The notes below the pieces were generated by a model, which saw only the letters and a program-made list of their open reading frames with translations, made no database searches and was not told where the DNA came from. Below are positions 52,154 to 61,497 of a stretch of DNA of 64,000 nucleotides, piece by piece. The DNA is taken from positions 1 to 64,000 of the forward strand of contig CAMJML010000008.1 of NCBI GenBank assembly GCA_946407015.1, in the 5' to 3' direction. Each line of letters opens with the position of its first letter. Positions within the stretch are counted from its first letter, which is position 1. Made by a program: the position numbers and the translations under genes. Source of the DNA: an uncultured Selenomonadales bacterium (GTDB lineage Bacteria; Bacillota; Negativicutes; DSM-1736; Dendrosporobacteraceae).

Positions 52154-52612
52154 ATGCATATCGTACTAGTTGAACCGGAGATTCCAGGAAATACCGGCAA
52201 TATTGCCAGGTTATGCGCGGCGACTGCCTGTGAACTGCATCTGGTAAAACCACTGGGATTTTCCGTTGATGACCGTTATCTAAAACGGGCTGGATTGGAT
52301 TACTGGCATTTAGTTAACGTTCATTACCATGAGAATTTTGCTGAAGTTATCGAAAAATATGCCGGACATAATTTTTATTTTAATACCACTAAAACGAGCA
52401 GGCCTTATAGCGATGTCAAGTTTACCCAGGATGATTTGCTGGTTTTTGGTAAAGAAACGGCGGGACTGCCTGAATCAATTCTCGAACTGAACCGGGATCA
52501 TTGTATCCGTATTCCGATGCTGGATGAGGCCAGATCATTGAATCTGTCCAATGCGGCCGCTATTGTCGTTTACGAAGCACTCCGGCAACTTGGTTACCCG
52601 AATTTAATCTAA
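52154..52612 (+). CDS. trmL: tRNA (cytidine/uridine-34-2'-O)-methyltransferase
   Basis: A 152-residue SPOUT-family enzyme (trefoil knot) that methylates the wobble base of tRNA-Leu. MHIVLVEPEIPGNTGNIARL, LVKPLGFSVDDRYLKRAGLD, FGKETAGLP, and MLDEARSLNLSNAAAIVVYE are typical. Start at 52154 set by TTGGAGTG; an upstream frame extension overlaps the preceding terminator. Confidence 0.92.
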   Translation: MHIVLVEPEIPGNTGNIARLCAATACELHLVKPLGFSVDDRYLKRAGLDYWHLVNVHYHENFAEVIEKYAGHNFYFNTTKTSRPYSDVKFTQDDLLVFGKETAGLPESILELNRDHCIRIPMLDEARSLNLSNAAAIVVYEALRQLGYPNLI

Positions 52613-52644
52613 CGAATCTGACTAAAGATGGTGGTATTGTTAAC

Positions 52645-53571
52645 ATGTTGGCAAAATTTGGACCTGCGGGTAATCCCGATGCTTTCTATGAAAGCGGGCG
52701 AAGTGCATCGGTAGATGTTCCGGCTTGGCTGGCGGAACAAAACTTATCTGCCTATGAATATCAGTGCAGTCGTGGAGTGCGCATCAAAGAGCAAACGGCC
52801 CGGGCTATTGGCCTGGAAGCCGCTGAATACGGGGTAAGCCTCAGTATTCATGCACCCTATTACATCAGTTTGGCAACCGAGGATGAGACCATTGCAGCCA
52901 ATACGCAGAAGCATTTTTTCAAAACGTTGGAGGCTGCCCGCTGGATGGGGGCGGACCGGATTGTTTTTCATATCGGCGGGCCTGGAAAACAAGATCGAAT
53001 TACAGCCATGGAGAGGGCTAAGCGTGCTTTTGCGATTATTTTAGAGGAAAGCGAGAAGCGCGGTTTGCTGGGAGGAATTTATCTGTTGCCGGAAACTATG
53101 GGGAAACAAAATCAATTAGGCAATTTGGAAGAAGTCCTGGAGTTATGCAAGCTGTCACAGTGGGTTATGCCTGCAGTCGATTTTGGACACCTGCATGCTG
53201 TGACCGGCGGAAAATATACTTCCGCGACTGAATTTATCGATGTATTTGAGCGGATAGGTGAAGTACTGGGGGCTGGGGTTGCGAAACAATTGCATATTCA
53301 TTTCAGCAAAATAGAATTTACTAAAGCCGGCGAAAAAAGACATTGGACTTTTGCGGATCCCTTTGGCCCGCCTTATGAACCGTTGATTCAAGCGTGTGCC
53401 GAACGCGGCTATGCACCGCGTGTCATCTGTGAGTCTGCCGGTACACAGGCAATTGATGCCCAGACTATGCAAAGATTATATTTTTCGCTGTTAAGTTGCG
53501 ACTCCGGAAGGGAAGAAGTATTAAAAAGTGACGGACCGCATAGGATAATTGGTGTAGACGGAGGTTTATAA
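52645..53571 (+). CDS. AP endonuclease/xylose-isomerase-like TIM-barrel protein
   Basis: A 308-residue TIM-barrel protein of the endonuclease IV/sugar isomerase superfamily. LSIHAPYYISLATED, DRIVFHIGGPGKQD, PETMGKQNQLGNLEE, AVDFGHLHAVTGG and HIHFSKIEF carry the His, Glu and Asp set that binds metals. It is like Nfo-type AP endonucleases, but the identity with true Nfo is uncertain; a repair role is inferred. Confidence 0.75.
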   Translation: MLAKFGPAGNPDAFYESGRSASVDVPAWLAEQNLSAYEYQCSRGVRIKEQTARAIGLEAAEYGVSLSIHAPYYISLATEDETIAANTQKHFFKTLEAARWMGADRIVFHIGGPGKQDRITAMERAKRAFAIILEESEKRGLLGGIYLLPETMGKQNQLGNLEEVLELCKLSQWVMPAVDFGHLHAVTGGKYTSATEFIDVFERIGEVLGAGVAKQLHIHFSKIEFTKAGEKRHWTFADPFGPPYEPLIQACAERGYAPRVICESAGTQAIDAQTMQRLYFSLLSCDSGREEVLKSDGPHRIIGVDGGL

Positions 53572-53573
53572 AA

Positions 53574-53924
53574 ATGAGTACATATGATAGTGCCCATGGG
53601 TTGGCAAAAGCGTTACAACAGTCGGAAGAATATCGCTCCTTTCTTGCGGCTAAGCAATTGATTGAGCATGATGAAACGGCAAAAAAGATGGTAAGGGACT
53701 TTATTGGCAAACAAATGGAATTTGAATACGAAATGATGGCAGGGAAACCTGAAGATAAGGCCAAGGTCGATCAACTGCAAAAAATGTATGATATGCTCAT
53801 GACGAACGCGAGAGCCCGTGATTTTATGCAGGCCCATATGCGTTTAAATCGCATGATGGGGGATGTTTACAAAATAATTGGTGACTCGGTCGCCGAAGGA
53901 ATGAATTTTTTTGCAAAAGAATGA
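53574..53924 (+). CDS. YlbF/YmcA family protein
   Basis: A 116-residue helical protein of the YlbF/YmcA family. In Bacillus these form a Y-complex that promotes RNase Y mRNA maturation and sporulation or biofilm entry. LAKALQQSEEYRSFLAAKQL and DFMQAHMRLNRMMGDVYKII are typical. Two bases after the previous gene; overlaps murB by 14 bases. Confidence 0.85.
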   Translation: MSTYDSAHGLAKALQQSEEYRSFLAAKQLIEHDETAKKMVRDFIGKQMEFEYEMMAGKPEDKAKVDQLQKMYDMLMTNARARDFMQAHMRLNRMMGDVYKIIGDSVAEGMNFFAKE

Positions 53925-54828
53925 AGACTTTTTAATAAATCTCAAAAAAATAATTCCCAGTGAACGGTTACTTCTTGACGAACCTTTGGCCAATCATACG
54001 ACGTTCCGTATTGGCGGGCCGGCCGATTATTTTGTACTGCCGGCATCAATCGGAGAAATAACTGAAGTATTAAAGCTGACGAAGCAATATGAAATTCCCG
54101 TCACAGTATTAGGAAATGGTTCTAATGTCCTGGTTCTGGATAGCGGCATTCGCGGCTTGGTGATTAAATTCGGCAGGAATATGGCCTATATTCGACATGA
54201 CGGACACCGGATATTTGCCGGAGCCGGAGCTTTATTGAGCGATGTGTCCCGCTATGCTGCCAAGCATGGGTTGACTGGGATGGAGTTTGCCATTGGAATC
54301 CCGGGCAGTATCGGCGGCTCAGTCTTTATGAATGCCGGGGCTTACGAAGGAGAAATGAGCAATATCGTTCTTTCGGTTACGGCCGTGTGTCAGGATGGCA
54401 GTGTGAAACGCTTTGAAAAACGGGAATTGGAGTTTTCCTATCGACACAGCGTGTTTCACGAAAACCACTGCACCATCTGTGAAGTTGAACTGCAGTTTCA
54501 AAATGGCGAGCATGGTCTCATCCGCAGCAAAATGGGCGATTTTACCACTAAACGTGAGACCAAGCAGCCTTTAGAGGTACCGAGTGCAGGCAGTACTTTT
54601 AAAAGGCCGCCTGGTTATTTTGCCGGTACTCTGATTGAACAAACCGGACTAAAAGGGCTAACGGTTGGTGGGGCACAGGTCTCGCCGAAACATGCCGGAT
54701 TTATTATTAATGCCGGCGGGGCAACGGCGCAAGACGTGCTGTCCCTCATCAAGGAAGTGCAGCGCAGGGTTTATGAGAAACATGGAGTCATGTTATATCC
54801 GGAAGTTCGCACACTAGGTGAAAAGTAG
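53911..54828 (+). CDS. murB: UDP-N-acetylenolpyruvoylglucosamine reductase
   Basis: A 305-residue FAD enzyme of peptidoglycan synthesis, reducing UDP-GlcNAc-enolpyruvate to UDP-MurNAc. FAD site TTFRIGGPADYFV and LGNGSNVLV; GIPGSIGGSVFMNAGAYEGE; SYRHSVF; STFKRPPGYFAG with the catalytic Ser; YPEVRTLG with the Glu. TTG start with AAGGA upstream, inside the end of the YlbF gene. Type II pattern usual in Firmicutes. Confidence 0.94.
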   Translation: MQKNEDFLINLKKIIPSERLLLDEPLANHTTFRIGGPADYFVLPASIGEITEVLKLTKQYEIPVTVLGNGSNVLVLDSGIRGLVIKFGRNMAYIRHDGHRIFAGAGALLSDVSRYAAKHGLTGMEFAIGIPGSIGGSVFMNAGAYEGEMSNIVLSVTAVCQDGSVKRFEKRELEFSYRHSVFHENHCTICEVELQFQNGEHGLIRSKMGDFTTKRETKQPLEVPSAGSTFKRPPGYFAGTLIEQTGLKGLTVGGAQVSPKHAGFIINAGGATAQDVLSLIKEVQRRVYEKHGVMLYPEVRTLGEK

Positions 54829-54857
54829 CAGCGAGGTCAATGGCCTCGCTGCTTTTG
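54828..54857 (+). terminator. Terminator after murB
   Basis: Perfect 9-bp stem gcagcgagg / cctcgctgc, then tttt. Confidence 0.85.
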
Positions 54858-54918
54858 CAGGTAAACAACAACAAGATGTGGAATATCATGACATATTCAG
54901 ACATAGGGAGGAACTATC

Positions 54919-56529
54919 ATGAGATTAACCTTTTTAGGGGCTGCAAAGATGGTCACAGGCTCATCTTTTTTGTTGGAAGTAGGTTCTAAAAAAATTCTGG
55001 TAGATTGCGGTATGTTTCAAGGATCGAAACCGGTCAGAGCCTTAAATTATCGCGATTTTGCTTTTGACCCTACCTCACTGGATTGTGTATTGTTGACCCA
55101 TGCCCATATTGATCATAGCGGCTTACTGCCTAAATTATGTAAAAATGGATTTCGCGGACCCATTTATGCGACGAAAGTTACTGCGGAATTATGTTCGATC
55201 ATGCTGCCAGACAGTGCCCATATTCAGGAGTTTGATGCAGAAATTGCCAACCGCAAAGGAAAAAGGGCCGGCAAGAAGACCATTGAGCCACTCTATACCA
55301 TTGATGACGCCTATAAATCCTTGCAACAGTTTTCGCCGGTTGCCTATGATCATGCACTGGAACTATCGCCTGAAATTACGGTTCGATTTTTGGATGCCGG
55401 ACATATCCTGGGATCATCCATTGTTGAAGTGATCATCACCGAGAATGACGAAAGTATTAAAATGTTATTCTCAGGCGATCTTGGCCAGCCTGACCAGCCG
55501 ATTATTAAGGACCCGACTTATATTGCCGGGGCCGACTATATTATTACCGAGTCGACTTATGGAAACCGTACGCATTTGCATTATAATAAGGAAGAGAAAC
55601 TGGCTGAAATTATCAACGATACAGTAGCCCGCGGCGGGAATATTATCATTCCGTCTTTTGCGGTTGGAAGAACACAAACGCTGCTGTTTTATTTGCATAA
55701 ATTATTGAAAGCCGGGAAAATTGCAAATATACCGGTGATTATTGACAGTCCTCTGGCTATATCAGCCACCGATATTTTCATGCATAATACCCAGGAATAT
55801 GATAGCGAAGCGTATGAGATGCTAGTAAAAGACAATGCCAATCCCCTGATTTTGCCGCAACTGAAGTTTACGAAAACGGCGGATGAATCCAAGGCATTAA
55901 ATTCTCTGGACAAACCGGCTATTATCATCTCAGCAAGCGGGATGGCCGATGCAGGCCGCATTTTGCATCATCTGAAGCATAATTTATGGCGTCCTGAAAG
56001 CAGTGTGCTGTTCGTTGGCTACCAGGCGGAGGGGAGCTTAGGCCGCAGGCTTATTGAGGGTGTCAAACGTGTCAAGATTATGGGAGAGGAAATCGGCGTC
56101 AAAGCTCAAATTTATAATTTAGAAGGCTTTTCTGCCCATGCAGATCAGGAACAGCTACTGGATTGGCTGGGACATTTTACCGATCCTAAACCGGCCAATG
56201 TGTTTTTAGTCCATGGGGAGGCCAGTGCATCGGAACCGCTGGCCGAAACAATTAAAGAGCGTTTGGCTCTTTCGACTTATGTGCCACAATATGGGGATAT
56301 TGCAGTCATCCAGGGAAAAAACTGGGATATCGAACAAACAGACATGGCTGCGTTGGAACCTGCTGTAAAAGAATTGGAAGATTATTTCAATCAGGCCGAA
56401 GCGGAGATTCAACTGCAGCGTAAACAACTCATTAATTTGGTTGCGGCTAATCCTGGTAAGCTTTCGGAAGTGATTGTCAGACTGGAAAAAGTGCTTAAAT
56501 ATTTAAAAAAATTAATGAATGATTTATAA
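54919..56529 (+). CDS. Beta-CASP metallo-beta-lactamase RNase-like protein
   Basis: A 536-residue MBL-fold protein with beta-CASP and RMMBL domains, related to CPSF73/archaeal and bacterial RNA-processing nucleases. Motifs: FLGAAKMVTGSSFLLEV, THAHIDHSGLLPKL, FSGDLGQPDQPI, PSFAVGRTQTLLFYL, SASGMADAGRILHHL, and GFSAHADQEQLLDWL. C-terminal Gln/Glu-rich helices. Likely cleaves RNA; exact target unknown. GGGAGG before the ATG. Confidence 0.9.
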   Translation: MRLTFLGAAKMVTGSSFLLEVGSKKILVDCGMFQGSKPVRALNYRDFAFDPTSLDCVLLTHAHIDHSGLLPKLCKNGFRGPIYATKVTAELCSIMLPDSAHIQEFDAEIANRKGKRAGKKTIEPLYTIDDAYKSLQQFSPVAYDHALELSPEITVRFLDAGHILGSSIVEVIITENDESIKMLFSGDLGQPDQPIIKDPTYIAGADYIITESTYGNRTHLHYNKEEKLAEIINDTVARGGNIIIPSFAVGRTQTLLFYLHKLLKAGKIANIPVIIDSPLAISATDIFMHNTQEYDSEAYEMLVKDNANPLILPQLKFTKTADESKALNSLDKPAIIISASGMADAGRILHHLKHNLWRPESSVLFVGYQAEGSLGRRLIEGVKRVKIMGEEIGVKAQIYNLEGFSAHADQEQLLDWLGHFTDPKPANVFLVHGEASASEPLAETIKERLALSTYVPQYGDIAVIQGKNWDIEQTDMAALEPAVKELEDYFNQAEAEIQLQRKQLINLVAANPGKLSEVIVRLEKVLKYLKKLMNDL

Positions 56530-56628
56530 GTCAGTTATCTGATAATTGGCACATTGGTTAAAAAGTCCTGTTTATAATTGACAGTAAGCCGGTAGTATAA
56601 TATAGTGGTCTGTATATGTACACTAAAA

Positions 56629-56664
56629 AGGATGATGCCATAGTACAACATCCTTTTTCTTTAT
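56629..56664 (+). terminator. Hairpin in the typA leader
   Basis: Stem aaaaaggatg / catccttttt around a 13-base loop, followed by ctttattt; 15 bases before the typA start codon. It may be an attenuator. A TATAAT-like box (tataat, about 56597) sits upstream. Confidence 0.55.
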
Positions 56665-56678
56665 TTAGGAGGATTCTT

Positions 56679-58496
56679 ATGCAACGGAATGATTTACGAA
56701 ACATAGCAATTATCGCCCACGTTGACCACGGTAAAACAACGTTAGTGGATGCCATGTTGAGGCAGAGTGGGGTTTTTCGCGCTAATGAGCAGGTTGCCGA
56801 GCGCGTTATGGATTCCAATGACTTGGAACGCGAACGTGGAATCACCATTTTGTCTAAAAATACAGCGGTAATGTATAATGATATCAAAATTAATATCGTT
56901 GATACTCCTGGCCATGCTGATTTTGGCGGTGAGGTAGAGCGGGTACTTAACATGGTGGATGGAGTACTGCTGTTAGTTGATGCGTTTGAAGGTCCTATGC
57001 CGCAAACGAAATATGTATTGCGCAAAGCTTTGGAGCAAAAGCTCAAACCTATTGTGGTCATCAATAAAATTGACCGGCCGGATCAGCGGGTTGAGGATGT
57101 CGTGGATGAAGTACTGGAATTGTTTATTGAGCTTGAAGCCAATGATGATCAACTTGACTTTCCCGTCGTCTATGCTGCTGCCCGTGATGGCTATGCCAAA
57201 TTGGCTATGGATGAGGAGTCGGCTGATTTAAAGCCTTTATTTGAATTGCTGATCAAGGAAATTCCTGCTCCTCAAGGCGATCTGGATGGTCCACTGCAAA
57301 TCATGGTGACTACGTTGGATTATGATGATTATGTCGGCCGTATTGCAATCGGCCGGGTTATTCGCGGTCGTGTAAACAATGGACAAAATGTATTAGTACT
57401 AAATGGAGATCTGGAGACCAAGGGTAAAATTGGTAAACTATACACCTATCAGGGGCTGAAACGAGTTGAAGTGAAAGACGCTGCATTAGGTGATATTATT
57501 GCCATTACCGGTCTGGAGGATGTCAGCATCGGACATACGATTGCCGATCCGGAAAACCCGGAAGTCTTGCCGACTTTGAATATTGATGAGCCGACGCTCT
57601 CGATGTTTTTTGGGGTCAATACCAGTCCATTTGCCGGCCGTGAAGGTACGCTGGTTACTTCCCGCCATGTACGCGACCGGTTATTTAAAGAAGTAGAAAC
57701 CAATGTCAGTTTGCGGGTTGAAGAAACGGATAGTGCCGATACTTTTAAAGTGTCCGGCCGTGGTGAACTGCATTTATCGATCTTGATTGAAACTATGCGC
57801 CGTGAAGGCTTTGAATTACAGGTCGGTAAGCCGGAAGTTATTTATAAAACCATCAATGGTCAGCGTTGTGAGCCAATGGAAGCATTAACCATTGATGTTC
57901 CGCAGGAGTTTATGGGAGCTGTGATGGAATCCTTAGGGACACGCAAGGCTGAACTGGTGAATATGACTGAGTTAGCCGGCTATCTGCGGATGGAATTTAT
58001 CATTCCGGCACGCGGCCTAATCGGTTTCCGTTCCGAATTTTTAACCAATACCAAAGGCAATGGAATTATGCATCATATTTTCCATGGCTATGTTCCGTTC
58101 AAAGGCGAGATACCAGGCCGCAGCCGTGGGGCGCTGGTCGCATTTGAAGATGGTGAAACTACGGCGTATGGAATCAATACCGTTCAAGATCGTGGTGTGA
58201 TGTTTGTTGTTCCTGGCCAGGCCGTTTATCAGGGCATGATTGTTGGGGAAAACTCACGTGAATTGGATATGGACGTGAATCCCTGCAAGAAAAAACATGT
58301 AACCAATATGCGTTCAAGTTCTGCCGATGAATCCATTCGTCTCACTCCACCACGGATTCTTAGTTTGGAACAGGCGTTAGAGTATATTAATAAAGATGAA
58401 TTGGTTGAGGTAACACCAAGCAGCATTCGCTTGCGTAAAAGCATTCTTGATCGCAATGTGCGAAACCGCGAACGGAAAAATGCTGATAAAGGTTAA
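56679..58496 (+). CDS. typA: Ribosome-binding GTPase TypA/BipA
   Basis: A 605-residue translation-factor GTPase linked to ribosome assembly and stress. G motifs [32 protein letters not shown], and [11 protein letters not shown] are followed by EF-G-like domains and the TypA-specific C-terminus. The start at 56679 has TTAGGAGG ahead; the longer frame includes the leader hairpin and is rejected. Confidence 0.95.
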   Translation: MQRNDLRNIAIIAHVDHGKTTLVDAMLRQSGVFRANEQVAERVMDSNDLERERGITILSKNTAVMYNDIKINIVDTPGHADFGGEVERVLNMVDGVLLLVDAFEGPMPQTKYVLRKALEQKLKPIVVINKIDRPDQRVEDVVDEVLELFIELEANDDQLDFPVVYAAARDGYAKLAMDEESADLKPLFELLIKEIPAPQGDLDGPLQIMVTTLDYDDYVGRIAIGRVIRGRVNNGQNVLVLNGDLETKGKIGKLYTYQGLKRVEVKDAALGDIIAITGLEDVSIGHTIADPENPEVLPTLNIDEPTLSMFFGVNTSPFAGREGTLVTSRHVRDRLFKEVETNVSLRVEETDSADTFKVSGRGELHLSILIETMRREGFELQVGKPEVIYKTINGQRCEPMEALTIDVPQEFMGAVMESLGTRKAELVNMTELAGYLRMEFIIPARGLIGFRSEFLTNTKGNGIMHHIFHGYVPFKGEIPGRSRGALVAFEDGETTAYGINTVQDRGVMFVVPGQAVYQGMIVGENSRELDMDVNPCKKKHVTNMRSSSADESIRLTPPRILSLEQALEYINKDELVEVTPSSIRLRKSILDRNVRNRERKNADKG

Positions 58497-58524
58497 AGAA
58501 TAAACCGCATAAGGGGGATTTCCC

Positions 58525-60231
58525 ATGCTTTCATCAGAGGCGATGGCAGTACTTCAGGCTCGCTATTTGGCGGAGAAGGAGACACCGGATGGGTTATTTC
58601 GACGGGTTGCGCAAGTTGTTGCTCAGGCCGAGGCTTTATTTGGCGGAGATGTCAAGGCTGCTGCAAAGCAGTATTACCACTTGCTTGCTTCCCTGAAGTT
58701 TCTTCCCAATTCGCCAACACTTATGAATGCTGGTAAACCGAAAGGTCAACTGTCTGCCTGCTTTGTACTGCCTATTGAAGACTCGCTTGCCGGTATCTTT
58801 GAAACTCTGAAAAATACCGCCCTGATTCATCAAAGCGGCGGTGGTACCGGATTTTCATTTTCGCGCCTGCGTCCTAAGGGCGATCGGGTTGCGGCTACCG
58901 GGAATATGGCAAGCGGACCGGTTTCCTTTATGCATCTCTATAACCTGGCAACACAGGTTGTCAAACAGGGAGCTGCACGCAGTGGCGCTAATATGGCGGT
59001 ATTGCGTGTGGATCATCCTGATATTATGGAGTTTATTCAGATCAAGCATGAGCGGGATGTACTCAACAATTTTAATTTATCGGTCGGCGTCACCGATCGG
59101 TTTATGGCCGCGGTTGACGCTGATTTACCCTTTGAATTAATCAATCCGCGCACAGGCCTGCCCGCAGCAACTATTCGTGCGCGGGCTATTTTTGACCGAA
59201 TCATTGAGATGGCCTGGGAAAATGGCGAACCCGGATTGTTTTTCCTGGACACAGTCAATCAAGCCAATCCGACACCGCACCTCGGTGAATTTGAAAGTCC
59301 GAATCCTTGTTCGGAGCAACCGCTATTACCATATGAATCATGCAATTTAGGATCCATTAATTTATCACAAATGGTGAAGGCCACAAATAATGGAGTAGAA
59401 TTTGATTATGACCAGTTAGCAAGCACGGTACGAACTGCCGTTAAATTCCTGGACAGCGTGATTGATGTCAATCATTATCCACTAGAAGCAGTCGCCCGGC
59501 AAACCGGTCTGACGCGAAAAATCGGTTTGGGAATTATGGGGCTGGCCGATTTGTTTATTATGCTTGATCTTCCGTATGCCAGTGAGCAAGCTGTTGCCAT
59601 GACGGCTGAAATCATGAAGTTTATTACTACGGAAGCTCGCAGGATGTCTGGTGAACTGGCCGAACAACGCGGCAGTTTTCCTGCTTTTGACGGGAGTGTC
59701 TTCAGTCTTCAGGGTTATTCAGCCATGCGTAATGCCACTGTGACAACCATTGCGCCGACCGGGAGCATTAGCTTAATTGCGCAATGCTCAAGCGGCATTG
59801 AACCGCTCTTTGCATTGTCCGTTATACGTAAAGCTTTGGAGGGGAAGCTTTTGATCAGTACCCATCAAGGTGTATTACACTATCTGACACGCAAGGGAAT
59901 GCTGAATGAGCAAATTCAGAGAGCTATTGAGCAGGATGGGTCGGTCCGGCATACTCACTTACCATTATCCGTAAAGGCTGTATTGGCTACTGCGCATGAG
60001 ATTGAACCCGTTTGGCATATTGCTCATCTTGCAGCCGCTCAACGGTTTACCGATAATGGTGTCTCAAAGACCGTCAATCTGCCATACGAAGCCAGTAAAG
60101 CCGACGTGGCTCATGTTTTTAAGCAGGCATATCAATCGGCTTGTAAAGGTGTTACTGTTTATCGCGATAATAGTCGAAAGAATCAAGTGCTTACCCATGG
60201 TACGACAGGGTGTGCGCAATGTGAGGAATAA
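58525..60231 (+). CDS. nrdJ: Adenosylcobalamin-dependent ribonucleotide reductase (class II)
   Basis: A 568-residue reductase that converts ribonucleotides to deoxyribonucleotides using vitamin B12, without oxygen. FLPNSPTLMNAGKPKGQLSA with the first active Cys, SGGGTGFSFSRLRP, NPCSEQPLLPYESCNLGSIN with the Asn-Cys-Glu triad, and APTGSISLIAQCSSGIEP. The chain closes with CAQC, the redox Cys pair that thioredoxin reduces. RBS AAGGGGG. Follows typA by 28 bases. Confidence 0.94.
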   Translation: MLSSEAMAVLQARYLAEKETPDGLFRRVAQVVAQAEALFGGDVKAAAKQYYHLLASLKFLPNSPTLMNAGKPKGQLSACFVLPIEDSLAGIFETLKNTALIHQSGGGTGFSFSRLRPKGDRVAATGNMASGPVSFMHLYNLATQVVKQGAARSGANMAVLRVDHPDIMEFIQIKHERDVLNNFNLSVGVTDRFMAAVDADLPFELINPRTGLPAATIRARAIFDRIIEMAWENGEPGLFFLDTVNQANPTPHLGEFESPNPCSEQPLLPYESCNLGSINLSQMVKATNNGVEFDYDQLASTVRTAVKFLDSVIDVNHYPLEAVARQTGLTRKIGLGIMGLADLFIMLDLPYASEQAVAMTAEIMKFITTEARRMSGELAEQRGSFPAFDGSVFSLQGYSAMRNATVTTIAPTGSISLIAQCSSGIEPLFALSVIRKALEGKLLISTHQGVLHYLTRKGMLNEQIQRAIEQDGSVRHTHLPLSVKAVLATAHEIEPVWHIAHLAAAQRFTDNGVSKTVNLPYEASKADVAHVFKQAYQSACKGVTVYRDNSRKNQVLTHGTTGCAQCEE

Positions 60232-60332
60232 ATATAATTTATTTTCCAGAACATGCAGGAAAAAATAATAAGTTGTCGAATATTTACCAAAAACTGGTGA
60301 AAAATACATGAGCATGTCTGGAGGCGAAAAAA

Positions 60333-60728
60333 ATGACAGGCGGCCTGATCCATAAGCTGACGAATTTTTTGATGCCAATTGAAGAAGCCGAATCTCAAGT
60401 AGCAAAAGTACGGCAAGCAAGACCTAATCTTACTGTACACAGCAACGCGGGTGGCGAGTTGAAGATGTTTATTGCCGTACCGCGCAGCTTTGATGATGCC
60501 AAGATGATTGCCGATCGGTTAAAAGCAAAAGAAGCCATTATTGTGAACTATGAGCAAGTTGATCAGGCTACACAACAGCGCATTGGTGATTTTTTGAATG
60601 GAGTTTGTTACATCCTGTCGGGAGCCGTACAGCGAATTACGGATAACAGTATGATCTATGTGCCGGAAAACGTCGATATTAACAAGGAATTGTATGCTTA
60701 CTCGATTCCTACCTATATTAAGCAATAG
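60333..60728 (+). CDS. sepF: Cell division protein SepF
   Basis: A 131-residue protein that bundles FtsZ filaments and anchors the division ring. An N-terminal amphipathic helix (MTGGLIHKLTNFLMPI) fits membrane binding, and the DUF552 domain follows (VPRSFDDAKMIADRLKAKEA, IIVNYEQVDQATQQRIGDFL, GAVQRITDNSMIYVPENVD). GGAGG before the ATG. Short linker for the family. Not next to ylm genes here. Confidence 0.92.
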   Translation: MTGGLIHKLTNFLMPIEEAESQVAKVRQARPNLTVHSNAGGELKMFIAVPRSFDDAKMIADRLKAKEAIIVNYEQVDQATQQRIGDFLNGVCYILSGAVQRITDNSMIYVPENVDINKELYAYSIPTYIKQ

Positions 60729-60760
60729 GTTGAATTGGTGGTTGAGAGGGTGACTTTGTA

Positions 60761-60790
60761 GTGGTTCCTATTTAAAATCAATGGAACCAC
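60761..60790 (+). terminator. Hairpin after sepF
   Basis: Perfect 8-bp stem gtggttcc / ggaaccac, T-rich behind (cattgttgttt). Confidence 0.55.
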
Positions 60791-60815
60791 CATTGTTGTT
60801 TCCCAAAATAATTTC

Positions 60816-60844
60816 TTGACAAATCGATCTAAAGATGATTTAAT
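60816..60844 (+). promoter_or_regulatory. Sigma-A promoter ahead of the first antiterminator element
   Basis: TTGACA, 17 bases, TTTAAT. Transcription would begin near 60851, only about 12 bases before the first element, so the element is at the 5' end of the RNA. Confidence 0.75.
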
Positions 60845-60861
60845 TACGATAAATAACACAT

Positions 60862-60928
60862 AAAGCTGATCAGAAAGACTGAAGGCTAAAAGTGATCTTC
60901 ATTTGCGAAGGTGCTTTTAGCTTTTATT
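60862..60928 (+). promoter_or_regulatory. Antiterminator element copy 1 with terminator
   Basis: AGCTGA, hairpin TCAG-AAAGA-CTGA, then AGGC (60864-60886). The AGGC runs into a terminator, stem GCTAAAAG / CTTTTAGC, ending in TTTTATTT. The lower stem GCT/GGC of the element and the terminator stem share the same GGC strand, so they exclude each other. Confidence 0.75.
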
Positions 60929-60937
60929 TATTTTCTT

Positions 60938-61000
60938 AAGCTGACTGGTATAACCAGAGGCCGGTATGTCTTAGCGTAGGGCATAGTCCGGCTATTTTTA
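60938..61000 (+). promoter_or_regulatory. Antiterminator element copy 2 with terminator
   Basis: AGCTGA, hairpin CTGG-TATAA-CCAG, AGGC (60939-60961), merging into terminator GCCGG...CCGGC and TATTTTTA. Its stem bases differ from copy 1 but still pair, so pairing rather than sequence is conserved. It lies nine bases behind the first terminator, in tandem. Confidence 0.75.
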
Positions 61001-61051
61001 TTCGGTCATTTTGTATAGAACACCTATTTGGACAATGACGGAGGTGGGATC

Positions 61052-61348
61052 ATGGCAGTTATGCTTGTCGGAGCGGATCACTTGGGGCATATTGAAAAAA
61101 ATCTGCAATTATTAGGAATTACTCAAATTGAACATGTAACAGGTAGAAAGGTGTCCAGCAAAAAGAAGATAAAGTTGCCGGTTTCGATTGGCCTGATTGT
61201 CGTATTCATTGATTATGTCAATCATATTACGACCAATCATATCAAACAAACGGCTAAAGCACAGGGAGTACCTCTGATTTTTGCTAACCGCTCCTGGAGT
61301 TCATTAAGGGATAAACTCGCTGAGTATAATTTACAGGAGTTAGGGTAG
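61052..61348 (+). CDS. DUF2325 protein
   Basis: A 98-residue protein of the DUF2325 family (MAVMLVGADHLGHIEKNLQL, GRKVSSKKKIKLP, VVFIDYVNHITTNHIKQTAK, PLIFANRSWSSL), a Rossmann-like small domain of unknown function. ATG at 61052 chosen for GAGGTGGG ahead. Its transcript must pass two tandem terminator elements, so expression is tightly conditional. Confidence 0.85.
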   Translation: MAVMLVGADHLGHIEKNLQLLGITQIEHVTGRKVSSKKKIKLPVSIGLIVVFIDYVNHITTNHIKQTAKAQGVPLIFANRSWSSLRDKLAEYNLQELG

Positions 61349-61368
61349 GGGGCGGTATGTGGAGACAT

Positions 61369-61397
61369 TTTACATGCTGTTTCAAACTCAATATAGA
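61369..61397 (+). promoter_or_regulatory. Sigma-A promoter ahead of element copy 3
   Basis: TTTACA, 17 bases, TATAGA. Transcription would begin at about 61404, the first base of the element. Confidence 0.6.
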
Positions 61398-61404
61398 GAG
61401 ATTA

Positions 61405-61476
61405 AGAGCTGATCAGTAAAAAACTGAAGGCAAAGATGGTATTTGTTTTAGAAGCCATACTTTTGCCTTTTTTTAA
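61405..61476 (+). promoter_or_regulatory. Antiterminator element copy 3 with terminator
   Basis: AGCTGA, hairpin TCAGT-AAAAA-ACTGA, AGGC (61407-61431), merging into a terminator whose arms begin GGCAAA and end TTTGCC, followed by seven T. The stem is one pair longer than in the other copies but keeps a five-base loop. Confidence 0.75.
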
Positions 61477-61497
61477 TTATGGGGAGGAAGTCAGAAT

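Noticed and set aside
56558-57064. 168-codon frame antisense to typA
   Set aside because: It is antisense to the conserved GTPase domain, with no motif and no ribosome site.
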